Assembly (NCBI GenBank): GCA_963786495.1
Contig: CAWAZL010000002.1
Span: 930,001 to 994,000 of the forward strand
Direction: 5' to 3'
Origin: JALZKA01 sp963786495
Lineage (GTDB): Bacteria > Actinomycetota > Thermoleophilia > Solirubrobacterales > 70-9
Length of the DNA stretch: 64,000 bases
The notes under the pieces are model-generated. The model was not told the origin of the DNA, made no database searches, and worked only from the letters and a program-made list of their open reading frames with translations. The position numbers were made by a program, and so were the translations under genes. Of the stretch, positions 40,469 through 49,685 are shown one piece after another (within the stretch, counting starts at the first letter, position 1; every line of letters starts with the position of its first letter).

Positions 40469-43400
40469 CTACCGCCTCTTGCAGCGGCCCTGCTCGATCT
40501 GGTGGCGGCCACTCTTGATCCGCTTGAGGCACGCGGCGTCCTTGCTCATCGCGGGCAGTGAGCGTTGCGCGGCGGCGCCTGGGACGTGGGCCGCGATCTC
40601 GGCGTCCGTCAGTGCGCTCGAGTAGACCCTGACGTCGTCGATGAGGCCGGTGAACCCTTCGTCGCCCCAGATCGTGTTGCCACCGATCCGGAACGCGCCG
40701 TTCGTGGGCGAGGCCGAGCCCATGCCGGCAACCTCGGAGATCTGGACGCCGTCGTAATAGATACGCCCGACGCCGCCGCTGAGGGTGAAGGCAAGATGCG
40801 TCCACTGGCCCGTCGGCGTATTGCCTGGCGGGTCCATCCCGTTCGGACCGACCCACGCGTTGGCGTTCGCGGCACCTGAGCCGGTCGCATATAACGCATA
40901 GGACTCAGTCCACGGCGGCGCTTCCTTCATCATCACCGTCTGCCAGGCCTTGGCACTCGACGGCTTGACCCACGCCTCGAGCGTCATCGTCGAGGTCAGG
41001 TCGAGGTCGCCGTCGTCCGGGACACTCACCATGCCGGAGCCGTTCAGGCTTATGGCACCGCCCTCGTGGCCGGCTGGCGAGAATGTGGCGCCGGACGCGC
41101 TCAGGCTCCCGTCGTGGGCGTTCCCCGACGTGTCGCGCGCGACTGAGCCGGAGCCGTCGTTGAACTTGAGCTCAAGAACGGGCTGGGGCCCGGTGGGCGG
41201 TGGGTCGACCGGCGGCGGATCTGACACCGGCGTGTCACGGTCCGCAACGATCTCAGATGCGCTCAGCGCCCGGTTGTAGATCCGTACGTCGTCGATCAAG
41301 CCGTCGAAGGCCTCGTAGTTCCAGATCTGGTTCGCGCCGATCCGCAGCGGCCCCGATGAGGGAGCGGCGGGATACGCCGGCCCACTCGCGACGAGCTGGC
41401 CGTTCACGTAGAGCCGCATCGTGTTGTTGGACATCGTGGTGGCCAGATGGGTCCAGGCATTGACGGGAATGGGGCTTGGGCTGAAGGCCCCTCCGCCAGT
41501 TGCCCACGAGTGCGGCTTGGGCGTTCCGTCCGTGCCCGCGTAGAGCGCGTACGAGAAACCCCCCGGCGGTGCCTCTTTCATCACTGCCATCTCCCAGCCG
41601 GTGAGCGTGTCGGGCTTGATCCAGCTCTCGATCGTGAACTCGCCGGTCAAGTCGAGCCGCGAGTGGTCGGCGACCGTGACCACGTCGTCCACGCCGTCGA
41701 ACCTGAGCGCGTTGCCGCTGTGGCCGCCCGTGTTCCAGGTCGCGCCCGAGACCGCGCCGGTATGGCCGTTGCCGGTGCGATCGGTGAGCGAGGATCCCTG
41801 AGCTTCGTCGAAGGCATAGGCAGCGACCGGTCCGGCCGCCGCCGGGCCATTCACGGTGATGTTCACGGCCGCGCTCGTGGTGGCCGCGTTGTCGTCGTCG
41901 GTCGCTTTCGCGGTAAGCGTGTAGGTGCCGGCGCCCAGGCCTGACTCGGAAACTGAGAACGGTGAGCTCGTGTCTGTGCCAACCAGCGTCGAGCCACGGA
42001 AGAACTCGACCTTGGAGACCGTCCCGTCCGAGTCAGAGGCGTTGGCGGAGAACGTGTAGCTCGCCGGCGCGGTGAAGGTGGCCCCGGCGCTCGGCGCTGT
42101 GATGTTCACGTTTGGGCTCTGGTTGTTCGCAACGCTGACGCTCCGCGTTGAGCTGTCGACGACAGCGCCGTCGTTGTCGGTCGCCCTGGCCTTGAGCGTG
42201 TAGTTGCCCGCGCCGACATTCGACTCCGAAGCCGTGTACGGCGAGCTCGTGTCCGTTCCGACCAGCGTCGCGCCGCGGAAGAACTCAACCTTGGAAACGG
42301 TGCCATCCGAATCAGAAGCATCCGCCGAGTACGAGATCGACGCGGGGGCGCTGTAGCTCTGGCCGTTCGAAGGCGCCGTCAGCGAGACCGACGGGTTCTG
42401 GTTGTTGGCGACGGTGATCGACCGGGTCGAGCTATCGACGACCGCTCCGCCGTTGTCGGTCGCGCGGGCCTTGAGCGTGTACGAACCGGCGGCGACGCCG
42501 GACTCAGAAGCCGTGTAAGGAGAGCTTGTGTCAGTGCCGACCAGCGTGGAGCCGCGGAAGAATTCGACCTTCGTGACGTTCCCGTCCGCGTCGGCGGCAT
42601 CGGCCGCATAAGAGATCGACGCCGGCGCCTTGAAGCTGGCGCCGTTGGCAGGAGAGGTCAGGGAAACGGTGGGGTCCTGGTTGCTTACGAGCTGGACCTC
42701 GGACAGGGTCAGCTGCGTGTTCGTCCCGGGATCCTGGATGCGGATGTACCGCGCGGTCGTGCCGACGGGCGAGGTTCCGATCGTGCCCGACGGGGTCAGC
42801 ATGCGGTGCTCGGTCACTCCGGCCTGGTCTCGCAGGCCCTGGACCGAAGTCGAGTTGAACGGCGAGTTGGAGGTGAAGACCCAGAGGTCACGTTCGGTGC
42901 AGCAGTCGGCGCGAAGCCGGACGTCCAGGCGGGCGATCTGGCGGCTCTGCCCGAGGTCGACCTGCCAGAACGGCTCGGATTGGGACGAGGTCTGGCTGAA
43001 GCTCGCGCTGGTCTGCGTCGTATCGCCGTCCCATGCGCTCCAGGCGCGGCTCGCCGTGCTGGCCTGCGAGCTCTGCGTCACGCGCACCTGCGGCGCCTCG
43101 CCCGCGGTCTTGTCGAGGCGGACGACCGGGGCGACCGACGGCACGCCCTGGTTGTCGACGAGGAAGACCATGTAGTAGCCGGGTGGCGCCTGGTCGATGG
43201 AAGGCGCGGTCATCGAGACGCGGCCGGTGGTGGGTGACACGGGCAGCTTCACGTACGACTGTCCCGCGTTCACCTGGTGTGTGGTGCCGGCCATCCGGAT
43301 CATCGAGGCGGACGCGATGTTCGACGGGTTGCTCGTCGCGATTGAAAACGACTGGCCGGCCGCGACGCTTGCGGGGGCGTCGGTCGCGGTTGGGCGAGTG

Positions 43401-44575
43401 GCCAGCTGGCCCGAGCCGTCCTTGCGGAAGAGGTACGGGGGCGAGAAGAACTGCCCGTTCGGCTCCTGGACCTCCTCGAACGAGGATCCTGCCGACCAGA
43501 CTCGGCCGTCGGGGAGCAGCGCGGCCACCGAGTGGTAGGTCCGCCGGCGGGCCATGTTCGCCATGTTCGTCCAGGTGTTCGACGCGGTCGAGTAAAGCTC
43601 CGGCGTCATGACGGGCGTGCCCTTGGTGTCGTTGCCGGAGCTGTTGCCGCCGACAGCGAGGACGTCGCCGGTCGGAAGCGTCAGCGCCTGGCCGGTCATG
43701 TGCGGGAAGCGGCTGTCGGCAACCCGCGTGTAGGTGGGGTTGGCGCCCGAGGCGTCGATGACGAGGCTCTGCGTCGAGGTCCCGCCGGAGTTGTAGAACA
43801 TCGTGTACGGGCCGATCATCGTCCGTACGCCGCGCCTGCGCGTCTGCAGGTTGCTCGAGTTCGAGATCGTCGATAGGTTCGTGCCGCTGAGGAGGTAGCG
43901 GCCCGGCCCCTGCGTGGCGTTGTCGCCGACGTCCTCGATCACGAAGTTGCCGCCTGGGGTGCGGACGAGGTCCGGGTACCAGTTGGTCGGGAAGGTCGTG
44001 TTGAGGTTCGTGCTGGCGCCGGTCAGCTGGTTGAAGCGCTCGATTCCAGTGCTGGTGCCGCCCGCGACGATCGGGTTGCCGTCGCGATCGATGGTCCCGC
44101 CCGGATACCAGCGCCTGAAGTTCATCTGCCCGGCAACCGTGAACGTCTTCGAGTCGGGGTCATAGATCTGAACCTCGCTCGTCGCCCCGCCGCCGGAGTC
44201 TGTGCCGCCGCCGATCACCGCAAGGCGCCCGTCCGGGAGCGTCGCGATCAGGCTGCAGAAGGTGGTGCGCGGCGCGATGTTGTTTGTGCGCGTGATCGCG
44301 CCGGTGGCGGGATCGAGGACCATCGCGGGGCCGTTGTTCGGAACGGGGCCGAAGTTGGGGGGCTGGTTCGCCTGGTCCCAGGCGACGATCTTGCCGTCAG
44401 GCGTTACGCCCATCGAGACGGGGACGACCGGATAGGTCTGGAGCGCGCCCCAGGAGCCGACCTGTCCGGGGTCCTGCGCGAAAGCTGAGGGAGCGAAGAC
44501 GCACGCCATCCCCGCCGCGAGCACGATGGCTCGCGCCGCGGCCCTCCTTGGCAGCGAATGCATCCCCCGACACAT
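40469..44575 (-). CDS. Secreted copper-radical (galactose/glyoxal) oxidase with CBM32, Ig-like and LamG domains
   Basis: 1368 residues, intact. Signal peptide 1-34; kelch beta-propeller about 35-390; E-set (DUF1929) 395-490; CBM32/F5-8 domain 495-635; three Ig-like repeats about 636-910; two LamG domains about 918-1105 and 1130-1335; basic tail KRIKSGRHQIEQGRCKRR. Galactose-oxidase ligands are all in place: Cys107 (TTFCSLI) and Tyr157 (RRWYPGG) for the thioether cofactor, Tyr347 and His348 (RRTYHSV), His433 (TTHQVNA). It probably oxidises an alcohol or aldehyde group on a polysaccharide, releasing peroxide. Substrate unknown. Confidence 0.87.
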   Translation of the reverse strand: MCRGMHSLPRRAAARAIVLAAGMACVFAPSAFAQDPGQVGSWGALQTYPVVPVSMGVTPDGKIVAWDQANQPPNFGPVPNNGPAMVLDPATGAITRTNNIAPRTTFCSLIATLPDGRLAVIGGGTDSGGGATSEVQIYDPDSKTFTVAGQMNFRRWYPGGTIDRDGNPIVAGGTSTGIERFNQLTGASTNLNTTFPTNWYPDLVRTPGGNFVIEDVGDNATQGPGRYLLSGTNLSTISNSSNLQTRRRGVRTMIGPYTMFYNSGGTSTQSLVIDASGANPTYTRVADSRFPHMTGQALTLPTGDVLAVGGNSSGNDTKGTPVMTPELYSTASNTWTNMANMARRRTYHSVAALLPDGRVWSAGSSFEEVQEPNGQFFSPPYLFRKDGSGQLATRPTATDAPASVAAGQSFSIATSNPSNIASASMIRMAGTTHQVNAGQSYVKLPVSPTTGRVSMTAPSIDQAPPGYYMVFLVDNQGVPSVAPVVRLDKTAGEAPQVRVTQSSQASTASRAWSAWDGDTTQTSASFSQTSSQSEPFWQVDLGQSRQIARLDVRLRADCCTERDLWVFTSNSPFNSTSVQGLRDQAGVTEHRMLTPSGTIGTSPVGTTARYIRIQDPGTNTQLTLSEVQLVSNQDPTVSLTSPANGASFKAPASISYAADAADADGNVTKVEFFRGSTLVGTDTSSPYTASESGVAAGSYTLKARATDNGGAVVDSSTRSITVANNQNPSVSLTAPSNGQSYSAPASISYSADASDSDGTVSKVEFFRGATLVGTDTSSPYTASESNVGAGNYTLKARATDNDGAVVDSSTRSVSVANNQSPNVNITAPSAGATFTAPASYTFSANASDSDGTVSKVEFFRGSTLVGTDTSSPFSVSESGLGAGTYTLTAKATDDDNAATTSAAVNITVNGPAAAGPVAAYAFDEAQGSSLTDRTGNGHTGAVSGATWNTGGHSGNALRFDGVDDVVTVADHSRLDLTGEFTIESWIKPDTLTGWEMAVMKEAPPGGFSYALYAGTDGTPKPHSWATGGGAFSPSPIPVNAWTHLATTMSNNTMRLYVNGQLVASGPAYPAAPSSGPLRIGANQIWNYEAFDGLIDDVRIYNRALSASEIVADRDTPVSDPPPVDPPPTGPQPVLELKFNDGSGSVARDTSGNAHDGSLSASGATFSPAGHEGGAISLNGSGMVSVPDDGDLDLTSTMTLEAWVKPSSAKAWQTVMMKEAPPWTESYALYATGSGAANANAWVGPNGMDPPGNTPTGQWTHLAFTLSGGVGRIYYDGVQISEVAGMGSASPTNGAFRIGGNTIWGDEGFTGLIDDVRVYSSALTDAEIAAHVPGAAAQRSLPAMSKDAACLKRIKSGRHQIEQGRCKRR
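41846..42670 (-). repeat. Three tandem Ig-like repeats inside the copper-radical oxidase gene
   Basis: Three copies of about 91 residues sharing SP-NG-xF-xAPASISY, KVEFFRGSTLVGTDTSSPY and LKARATD. The first two copies are near identical at the protein level, suggesting recent internal duplication; a hotspot for recombination or copy-number change. Confidence 0.85.
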
Positions 44576-44660
44576 ACGACCATCCTATGCCTGGAGGTGA
44601 CGCGAGTGTGAGAAGAGGATGAGAGCTTCTCTTATGAATACGCGCGCCTTCCGCGACAAA

Positions 44661-44685
44661 GGTGCCAGGCACGGTGCCTGGCACC
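44661..44685. repeat. Family A palindrome
   Basis: GGTGCCAGGCAC followed by GGTGCCTGGCACC, 21 bases upstream of the SRPBCC start. Confidence 0.9.
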
Positions 44686-44705
44686 GAGTAGCTTTCGCGC
44701 CGCCG

Positions 44706-45131
44706 ATGGCCACCGTTCACGAGACCTACGACTTCGATGTTCCCGTCGAGCGGCTCTACGAGTTTTTCTCCGATCACGAGAACCTGAGCCCTGTGCTCGG
44801 GCTCAACGTCGAGCGGATCAAGGAAGGCGAGACGGAGCCGAACGGAGTCGGGTCGGTCCGCAAGCTCTCGGCGAAGGGCCTGATGCCGTTCGAGGAGACG
44901 GTGACCGAGGCGATCCCGAACGAGCGGATCGAGTACCGCGTCACCAAGGGAACGCCGCTAAAGAACCACCTGGGCGTCCAGGTCTTCTCGTCGACTGGTG
45001 AGGGCAAGAGCCACCTCGACTACTCGATCAACTTCGACACCACGGTCCCGGGCCTCGACAAGCTGATCGCAAAGGGAGTCGGCCGCAGCCTGCGGCGCGG
45101 CTTCCCCAAGGCTGCATCCGCTCTAAGCTGA
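44706..45131 (+). CDS. SRPBCC (polyketide cyclase/START-like) family protein
   Basis: 141 residues. TYDFDVPVERLYEFFSDHEN, GSVRKLSAKGLMPFEETVTE, NERIEYRVTKGTPLKNHLGV fit the helix-grip fold that binds hydrophobic ligands. Function unknown. ATG 44706 is chosen since upstream codons come from the palindrome. Followed four bases later by the bifunctional nuclease. Confidence 0.8.
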   Translation: MATVHETYDFDVPVERLYEFFSDHENLSPVLGLNVERIKEGETEPNGVGSVRKLSAKGLMPFEETVTEAIPNERIEYRVTKGTPLKNHLGVQVFSSTGEGKSHLDYSINFDTTVPGLDKLIAKGVGRSLRRGFPKAASALS

Positions 45132-45135
45132 GCGT

Positions 45136-45627
45136 GTGCAGCGGATGCAGATCTACGGCGTCTCGTTCGACATGGTCGGCAAGCAGCCGATCGTGCTTCT
45201 GAAGACGACCGAAGGGAACCGATTTCTGCCGATCTGGATCGGCCACCCGGAGGCTGCCGCGATTCTGATGAAGCTCCAGGGCGCCTCGACGCCGCGCCCG
45301 ATGACCCACGACCTTCTGATCGAGATGCTCGAGCAGCTCGACGCCAAGTGCGAGCGCGTCTCGGTCACCGAGCTCCGCGACAACACGTTCTACGCCTCGA
45401 TCACCATCTCGGTGAACGGCTCGGAGATCGAGATCGACTCGCGCCCGTCCGACGCGATCGCCCTGGCCGTCCGCTGCCAGGCCCCGATCTTCGCCGCCGA
45501 GGACGTCATCGAGGAGTCCTCGATCGAGTTCGAGCACGAGGTGGAGGACACCGACGAGGTGGTCGAGAAGTTCAAGAGCTTCCTCGACGAAGTCACGCCG
45601 GAAGACTTCGCGTCCGAAGACCAGTAG
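45136..45627 (+). CDS. Bifunctional nuclease family protein (DUF151)
   Basis: 163 residues. PIVLLKTTEGNRFLPIWIGH, PEAAAILMKLQGASTPRPMT, HDLLIEMLEQLDAKCERVSV, NTFYASITISVNGSEIEIDS, RPSDAIALAVRCQAPIFAAE are hallmark DUF151 segments; plant BFN1-type members are reported to have DNase and RNase activity. Acidic C-terminus. GTG 45136 or ATG 45145 as start. Confidence 0.87.
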   Translation: MQRMQIYGVSFDMVGKQPIVLLKTTEGNRFLPIWIGHPEAAAILMKLQGASTPRPMTHDLLIEMLEQLDAKCERVSVTELRDNTFYASITISVNGSEIEIDSRPSDAIALAVRCQAPIFAAEDVIEESSIEFEHEVEDTDEVVEKFKSFLDEVTPEDFASEDQ

Positions 45628-45647
45628 GGCACTTCACTCCGTAAAGC

Positions 45648-45674
45648 GAGGGGTCAGACCCGGGGCCAGACCCC
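45648..45674. repeat. Tandem family B palindromes
   Basis: GAGGGGTCAGACCC (45648-45661) directly followed by GGGGCCAGACCCC (45662-45674). After the DUF151 gene and upstream of the CRP-like site. Confidence 0.8.
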
Positions 45675-45696
45675 AGGCGTGGGTGTTTCGCTTTGG

Positions 45697-45712
45697 TGTG
45701 ACAACCGTCACA
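45697..45712. promoter_or_regulatory. CRP/FNR-type operator upstream of P450-adenylate cyclase operon
   Basis: TGTGACAACCGTCACA matches the cAMP receptor protein consensus TGTGA-N6-TCACA perfectly, with six-base arms. Its end is 34 bases before the P450 ATG. The operon encodes an adenylate cyclase, so feedback by cAMP is plausible; no crp gene lies in the window. Confidence 0.6.
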
Positions 45713-45746
45713 GTTCCGTATTCGCCGTGGGAGGATGGTGGGCGTG

Positions 45747-47096
45747 ATGCGCCAAAAGCTCCCGCCCGGACCGCGCACGCCCAGCCTTCATCAGGGCATG
45801 GGCATGTGGATGCGCCCGATCGCCTGGCTCGAGCGGAACCGCCGCATTTACGGCAACCGCTTCACGACGAAGTTCCCCTTCACCACGCCTTTCGTGGTCA
45901 TCGCCGATCCCGAGCAGGTCAAGGAGATCTTCACCGCCCCGCCCGATGTGCTGAAGCCCGGCGTTGGCGCGCGCGTCCTGCTGCCGCTGGTCGGCCCCAA
46001 CTCGGTGCTCCTCCTCGACGGCGATCACCACATGTCGCAGCGAAAGCTGATGCTCCCCGCTTTCCACGGCGAGCGAATGGAGCGCCTGACCGGCCTCATG
46101 TCCGAGGTGACGACCGCCGAGGTCGAGTCCTGGGGCGACGGCGAGATCGAGCTCCACCCGCGCTTTCAGTCGCTGACGCTCGAGATCATCCTGCGCGCGG
46201 TGTTCGGCCTCCAGCCTGGTCCGCGCCTCGACGCGCTGCGCGAGAGCCTCGCGCACCTCCTCGCCTTCGGCGACAACCCGCTGACGCTCCTGCCGCCGCC
46301 CGAGGACCCCGCGCGCCTCGAGCTGACCGAGCGCGTCTTCAACGCTGTTGGTCCGATCAAGGGGTTTGTCGACAGCCGCGATGTGATTGACGAGCTGCTC
46401 GTCGAGGAGATCGAGGAGCGCCGCTCCGCCGGCGATGAGGACTCCGACGACGTCCTCTCGATGCTCCTCGCGGCCCGCCACGAGGACGGCTCGCCCATGA
46501 CGACCAAGGAGCTGCGGGACGAGCTGATGACGCTCCTGACCGCCGGCCACGAGACGACCGCGTCGTCGCTGGCGTGGCTCGTCAGCCGCCTCGCGCGCGA
46601 GCCCCGCGTCTTCGGCGAGCTTCGAAGCGAGGTGGATCACGAGGAGGGCGGCCCATACCTGAGCGCGACGATCACCGAGGCGCTGCGGAGCCGGCCGGTG
46701 GTCCCGAACGCGATGCCGCGGTATGTGGCGAAGCCGATCACCGTCGGCGGTTGGGACTACGAGCCCGGCGTCAACCTGGTCGCGAACGCCTACCTCATCC
46801 ACCACGACCCCGAGATCTACCCCGATCCCTACACCTTCCGTCCCGAGCGATTCCTCGACGAGAAGCCCGGCACCTACACGTGGATCCCGTTCGGCGGCGG
46901 GCGACGGCGTTGCCTGGGATCGAGCTTCGCGGTCCTCGAGATGAAGGTCGTGATCGCCGAGCTCGTCCGGCGCTTCGAGATCCAGGCGACCACCGGCGAG
47001 CCCGAGCTTGCGCGCCGGCGGAACATCACGGTGCGGCCGCACATGGGCGCTCGCGTCTCGCTCGGCGCACGGGAGCGCGAGCCGGTCTCGGCATGA
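45747..47096 (+). CDS. Cytochrome P450
   Basis: About 449 residues. I-helix oxygen-activation motif LLTAGHETTASSLAWL, ExxR in TEALRSRP, PERF (YTFRPERFLDE), heme-binding PFGGGRRRCLGSSFAVLEMK with the axial Cys. Monooxygenase of unknown substrate; sequence resembles CYP families of fatty-acid or terpenoid hydroxylases with N-terminal PPGPRTPSLHQGM. GTG 45744 is nine bases after GGAGG, ATG 45747 is next. Stop overlaps the cyclase ATG (ATGA). Confidence 0.92.
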   Translation: MRQKLPPGPRTPSLHQGMGMWMRPIAWLERNRRIYGNRFTTKFPFTTPFVVIADPEQVKEIFTAPPDVLKPGVGARVLLPLVGPNSVLLLDGDHHMSQRKLMLPAFHGERMERLTGLMSEVTTAEVESWGDGEIELHPRFQSLTLEIILRAVFGLQPGPRLDALRESLAHLLAFGDNPLTLLPPPEDPARLELTERVFNAVGPIKGFVDSRDVIDELLVEEIEERRSAGDEDSDDVLSMLLAARHEDGSPMTTKELRDELMTLLTAGHETTASSLAWLVSRLAREPRVFGELRSEVDHEEGGPYLSATITEALRSRPVVPNAMPRYVAKPITVGGWDYEPGVNLVANAYLIHHDPEIYPDPYTFRPERFLDEKPGTYTWIPFGGGRRRCLGSSFAVLEMKVVIAELVRRFEIQATTGEPELARRRNITVRPHMGARVSLGAREREPVSA

Positions 47097-48625
47097 ACGC
47101 CGAAGAGGGCAGCCGCCTCTTTCGCCTGATCGAGCGGCGGCTCATCATCGCGAGCTGGGTTGCGAACGCCGGCGGCGCGACGGTCGTCTTCATTTCGGTC
47201 GGCTTCCTCGTTGCCGCGATCTTCGACACCGAACAGAGAGACGCGCTGGGGCGCGACAACCTGCCGCTCGTCATCGCGTGTGTCCTCGGCTTCGGCCTCT
47301 CGTTCACATGGATCGCGAGCCGGGAGCGCAAGGCGGCGATGGGCTGGCTTCTGGAAGGCCGCGAGCCAACCGACGACGAGAGCCGGCGCACCCTGCGCCT
47401 GCCTGTGTTCGCCGCGATCCTCACGGCCGTCGGCTGGTCAATCGCCATGATTCTGGGAGTCGCATTCAACCTCGACCATTCGTTCGGCGCCGCGGCCACC
47501 ATCGGCGCGGCGCTTTGGATCGGTGCCGAGGTGACGTCGGCGATTGCGTTTCTCATCAACGAGCGGACGCTACGCCCGGTTATGGCGATCGTTCTGGCCC
47601 AGTACGAGCCCGACCGCCTGACCGCGCCGAACGTGCGTCAGCGACTGATCGCCGCCTGGAGCTTCGGGACCGCCGCTCCGATGCTGAGCGTGCTGGCCGT
47701 CGGGATCATCGGCCTTACGAACAGCTCAGCCGATGCCGAGGCCATCGCCGGCGCGTGCATATACCTCGGCACAGTCGCGTTCGTGCTCGGGTTCATGGTG
47801 ACGATGATCACCGCCCGAGCGATCTCCGATCCGCTCGCGGCCATGCGCGAGGCCGTGGAGCAGGTCGCAAGCGGAGACTTGGACGTCCGGCTCGACATCG
47901 ACGACGCGAGCGAGGTCGGCCGACTCCAGGCCGGCATCAACCGGATGGCCGGCGGCCTGCGCGAGCGCGAGCACATCCGCGACCTCTTCGGCAGGCAGGT
48001 GGGCGAGGACGTGGCCCGCGCTGCGCTTCGCGAGGGCACCACCCGCCTTGGGGGAGAGGAGCGCGAGATCGGAGCGCTATTCGTCGACCTCACCGGCTCG
48101 ACCTCCATGGCGCTCGCAATGCCCCCGTCCGAGGTCGTGCGCCTCCTCAACAAGTTCTTTCGCGTGGTGGTCGACGTGGTCGAGACCGAGGGCGGCTTCG
48201 TCAACAAGTTCGAGGGTGATGCGGCTCTGTGTGTATTCGGCGCGCCCGTGGCGAGCAACGACCCTGCCGGTCAGGCGCTCTGCGCTGCGCGAAAGCTGGG
48301 CGCGCGCCTAGAGCGCGAAGTGCCCGACGTCGGCTTCGGGATCGGGGTCTCAGCCGGCAAGGCGGTCGCCGGGAACGTCGGCTCTGAGCAGCGCTTCGAG
48401 TACACGGTCATCGGCGATCCGGTGAACGAGGCCGCGCGCCTCTCGGACCTCGCGAAGGAGCGCCAGGTGGGCGTCGTCGCCTCCGGCGCGGCGCTTGACC
48501 GCGCGAAGGGCGACGAGCCCGATCTGTGGGAGGCCGGAGAGCGAACGGTCCTCCGCGGACGCCTGGAGGCGACGCTCCTCGCCTCGCCGAGGGGCAAAGA
48601 GCGCGCCTCCGTGCCAGGCACCTAG
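47093..48625 (+). CDS. Membrane adenylate/guanylate cyclase (class III) with HAMP domain
   Basis: 510 residues. Six membrane helices (for example ATVVFISVGFLVAAIF, LPVFAAILTAVGWSIAMILG), HAMP-like linker (ISDPLAAMREAVEQVASGDL), then the class III catalytic domain: ALFVDLTGSTSMA (metal-binding Asp), NKFEGDAALCVFGAP, GIGVSAGKAVAGNVGSEQRF, EYTVIGDPVNEAARLSDLAK. The lysine/aspartate-type purine pocket favours ATP, so cAMP is likely. The last residues SVPGT come from a family A palindrome. Confidence 0.88.
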   Translation: MNAEEGSRLFRLIERRLIIASWVANAGGATVVFISVGFLVAAIFDTEQRDALGRDNLPLVIACVLGFGLSFTWIASRERKAAMGWLLEGREPTDDESRRTLRLPVFAAILTAVGWSIAMILGVAFNLDHSFGAAATIGAALWIGAEVTSAIAFLINERTLRPVMAIVLAQYEPDRLTAPNVRQRLIAAWSFGTAAPMLSVLAVGIIGLTNSSADAEAIAGACIYLGTVAFVLGFMVTMITARAISDPLAAMREAVEQVASGDLDVRLDIDDASEVGRLQAGINRMAGGLREREHIRDLFGRQVGEDVARAALREGTTRLGGEEREIGALFVDLTGSTSMALAMPPSEVVRLLNKFFRVVVDVVETEGGFVNKFEGDAALCVFGAPVASNDPAGQALCAARKLGARLEREVPDVGFGIGVSAGKAVAGNVGSEQRFEYTVIGDPVNEAARLSDLAKERQVGVVASGAALDRAKGDEPDLWEAGERTVLRGRLEATLLASPRGKERASVPGT

Positions 48626-48660
48626 CGTGGTGCCAGGCACCACGCGTCGCACCTGGCACC
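48611..48660. repeat. Family A palindromes at the cyclase 3' end
   Basis: GTGCCAGGCACC (48611-48622, contains cyclase codons), GGTGCCAGGCACC (48629-48641) and a degenerate third copy ending in CTGGCACC (48653-48660). Confidence 0.88.
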
Positions 48661-48666
48661 CAGCGC

Positions 48667-49119
48667 TTAGCCCACCGCGCAGCGGAACCAGGTCTCGGTG
48701 GCTCCGGACGCGCCGGCGTCCTCCGTGGTGACCTCCCCGTTGTACGTGATGCCCCACGCGCTGGTAGTGCCGGCCAGGTCGATGTCGGCCGTCCACTCGA
48801 TCGTTCCTCCGGGATGGCTCGGCGGCGGGATCGACTTGATGTCGCTCGCGCGCCGCGCCGAGTGGAGCTCCGCGAAGGAGACCATCCGCCGGCCGGCGTC
48901 CGAGCACGTCTCCATGTCCGTGACGAGGTGCTTCGAGCTCACCCGCGGCTTCTTCTCCATGCAGATCCCGATCGTCTTGACCGTCTTGTTGGGACACCCG
49001 CCCGCGGCCCTCTCGCTCGTTCTCGACTCGACGGCATAGGCGCTTCCGCTCAGCGCCAGGACAGCCGCCACGATCCCCCAGTGATGCCGGCGCAGGTAGC
49101 CGGCGAGTGCGGTGATCAT
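48667..49119 (-). CDS. Secreted hypothetical protein
   Basis: 150 residues. Signal/anchor (HHWGIVAAVLALSGSAYAV), then a Cys-containing domain (GGCPNKTVKTIGICMEKKPR, TDMETCSDAGRRMVSFAELH, ATETWFRCAVG) that may form two disulfides. The 'AVLALSGSAYAV' region is the short relative of the Thermoleophilia signal motif. Function not recognised. Starts five bases before the cupin stop, so the two may be co-transcribed. Confidence 0.6.
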   Translation of the reverse strand: MITALAGYLRRHHWGIVAAVLALSGSAYAVESRTSERAAGGCPNKTVKTIGICMEKKPRVSSKHLVTDMETCSDAGRRMVSFAELHSARRASDIKSIPPPSHPGGTIEWTADIDLAGTTSAWGITYNGEVTTEDAGASGATETWFRCAVG

Positions 49120-49123
49120 CGTG

Positions 49124-49669
49124 TTAGTTCCCCAACGGGAAGCTCAGCCCATGCTCCTCGCACAGGGCGGGCACCTTCTCGAAGTCGAACTCCAGGCCGT
49201 ACTTCATCGCCGTCGGGGCGATCATCTCCGGTGAGAAGTCAGGCCTCGACATGAGCGCGGCCAGCTCATCGAAGTAGTGCTCGAAGCCGCCCGGGCAGAT
49301 GATCTCGAGGATCCGGCACGGCTCGTCGCCGGCGTTCCAGAACGTGTGCCACTGGTCGCGCGGCTTGAACACGAAGTCGCCCACGTCGGCAAAGACGGTG
49401 TCGTCGCCGAGCAGAGCGCCCATCCGGCCCTCAAGGACGAAGGAGTACTCGTCTTCCTTGGAGTGCTTGTGGACGGGGGCCACGAGGGTGCGCGGAGGAA
49501 TCGGGTGCTCGACGAGAGAGAACTCGCCTCCGGTCTCCTCGGCCCAGGCCATGAACCGGACGCCAACGCTTCCGAGGTCGATGGACTTTCCATCTGCCGG
49601 GCCGAGCTTGCGTGGTCCTTGCGACGCATCGAAGCGGCGTAGTTCTGACGGTGCTGTAACGGTGGTCAT
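49124..49669 (-). CDS. Cupin-domain protein
   Basis: 181 residues, one cupin barrel: PIPPRTLVAPVHKHSKEDEY (HxH...E metal ligands), FVLEGRMGALLGDD, DVGDFVFKPRDQWHTFWNAG (PxxxxHxxxN), then a C-terminal helix-rich part. Resembles quercetin-dioxygenase-like cupins of unknown substrate. Divergent from a TetR regulator with a shared palindromic operator, so inducible detoxification or catabolism is likely. Confidence 0.8.
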   Translation of the reverse strand: MTTVTAPSELRRFDASQGPRKLGPADGKSIDLGSVGVRFMAWAEETGGEFSLVEHPIPPRTLVAPVHKHSKEDEYSFVLEGRMGALLGDDTVFADVGDFVFKPRDQWHTFWNAGDEPCRILEIICPGGFEHYFDELAALMSRPDFSPEMIAPTAMKYGLEFDFEKVPALCEEHGLSFPLGN

Positions 49670-49685
49670 TCGAGGCTCCCCTTAA

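Noticed and set aside
46574..47092. Extended N-terminus for the adenylate cyclase
   Set aside because: The frame is open back into the P450 gene but reads RQPPRARAPRLRRASKRGG, a shadow of the P450; the ATG at 47093 overlapping the P450 stop is the true start.
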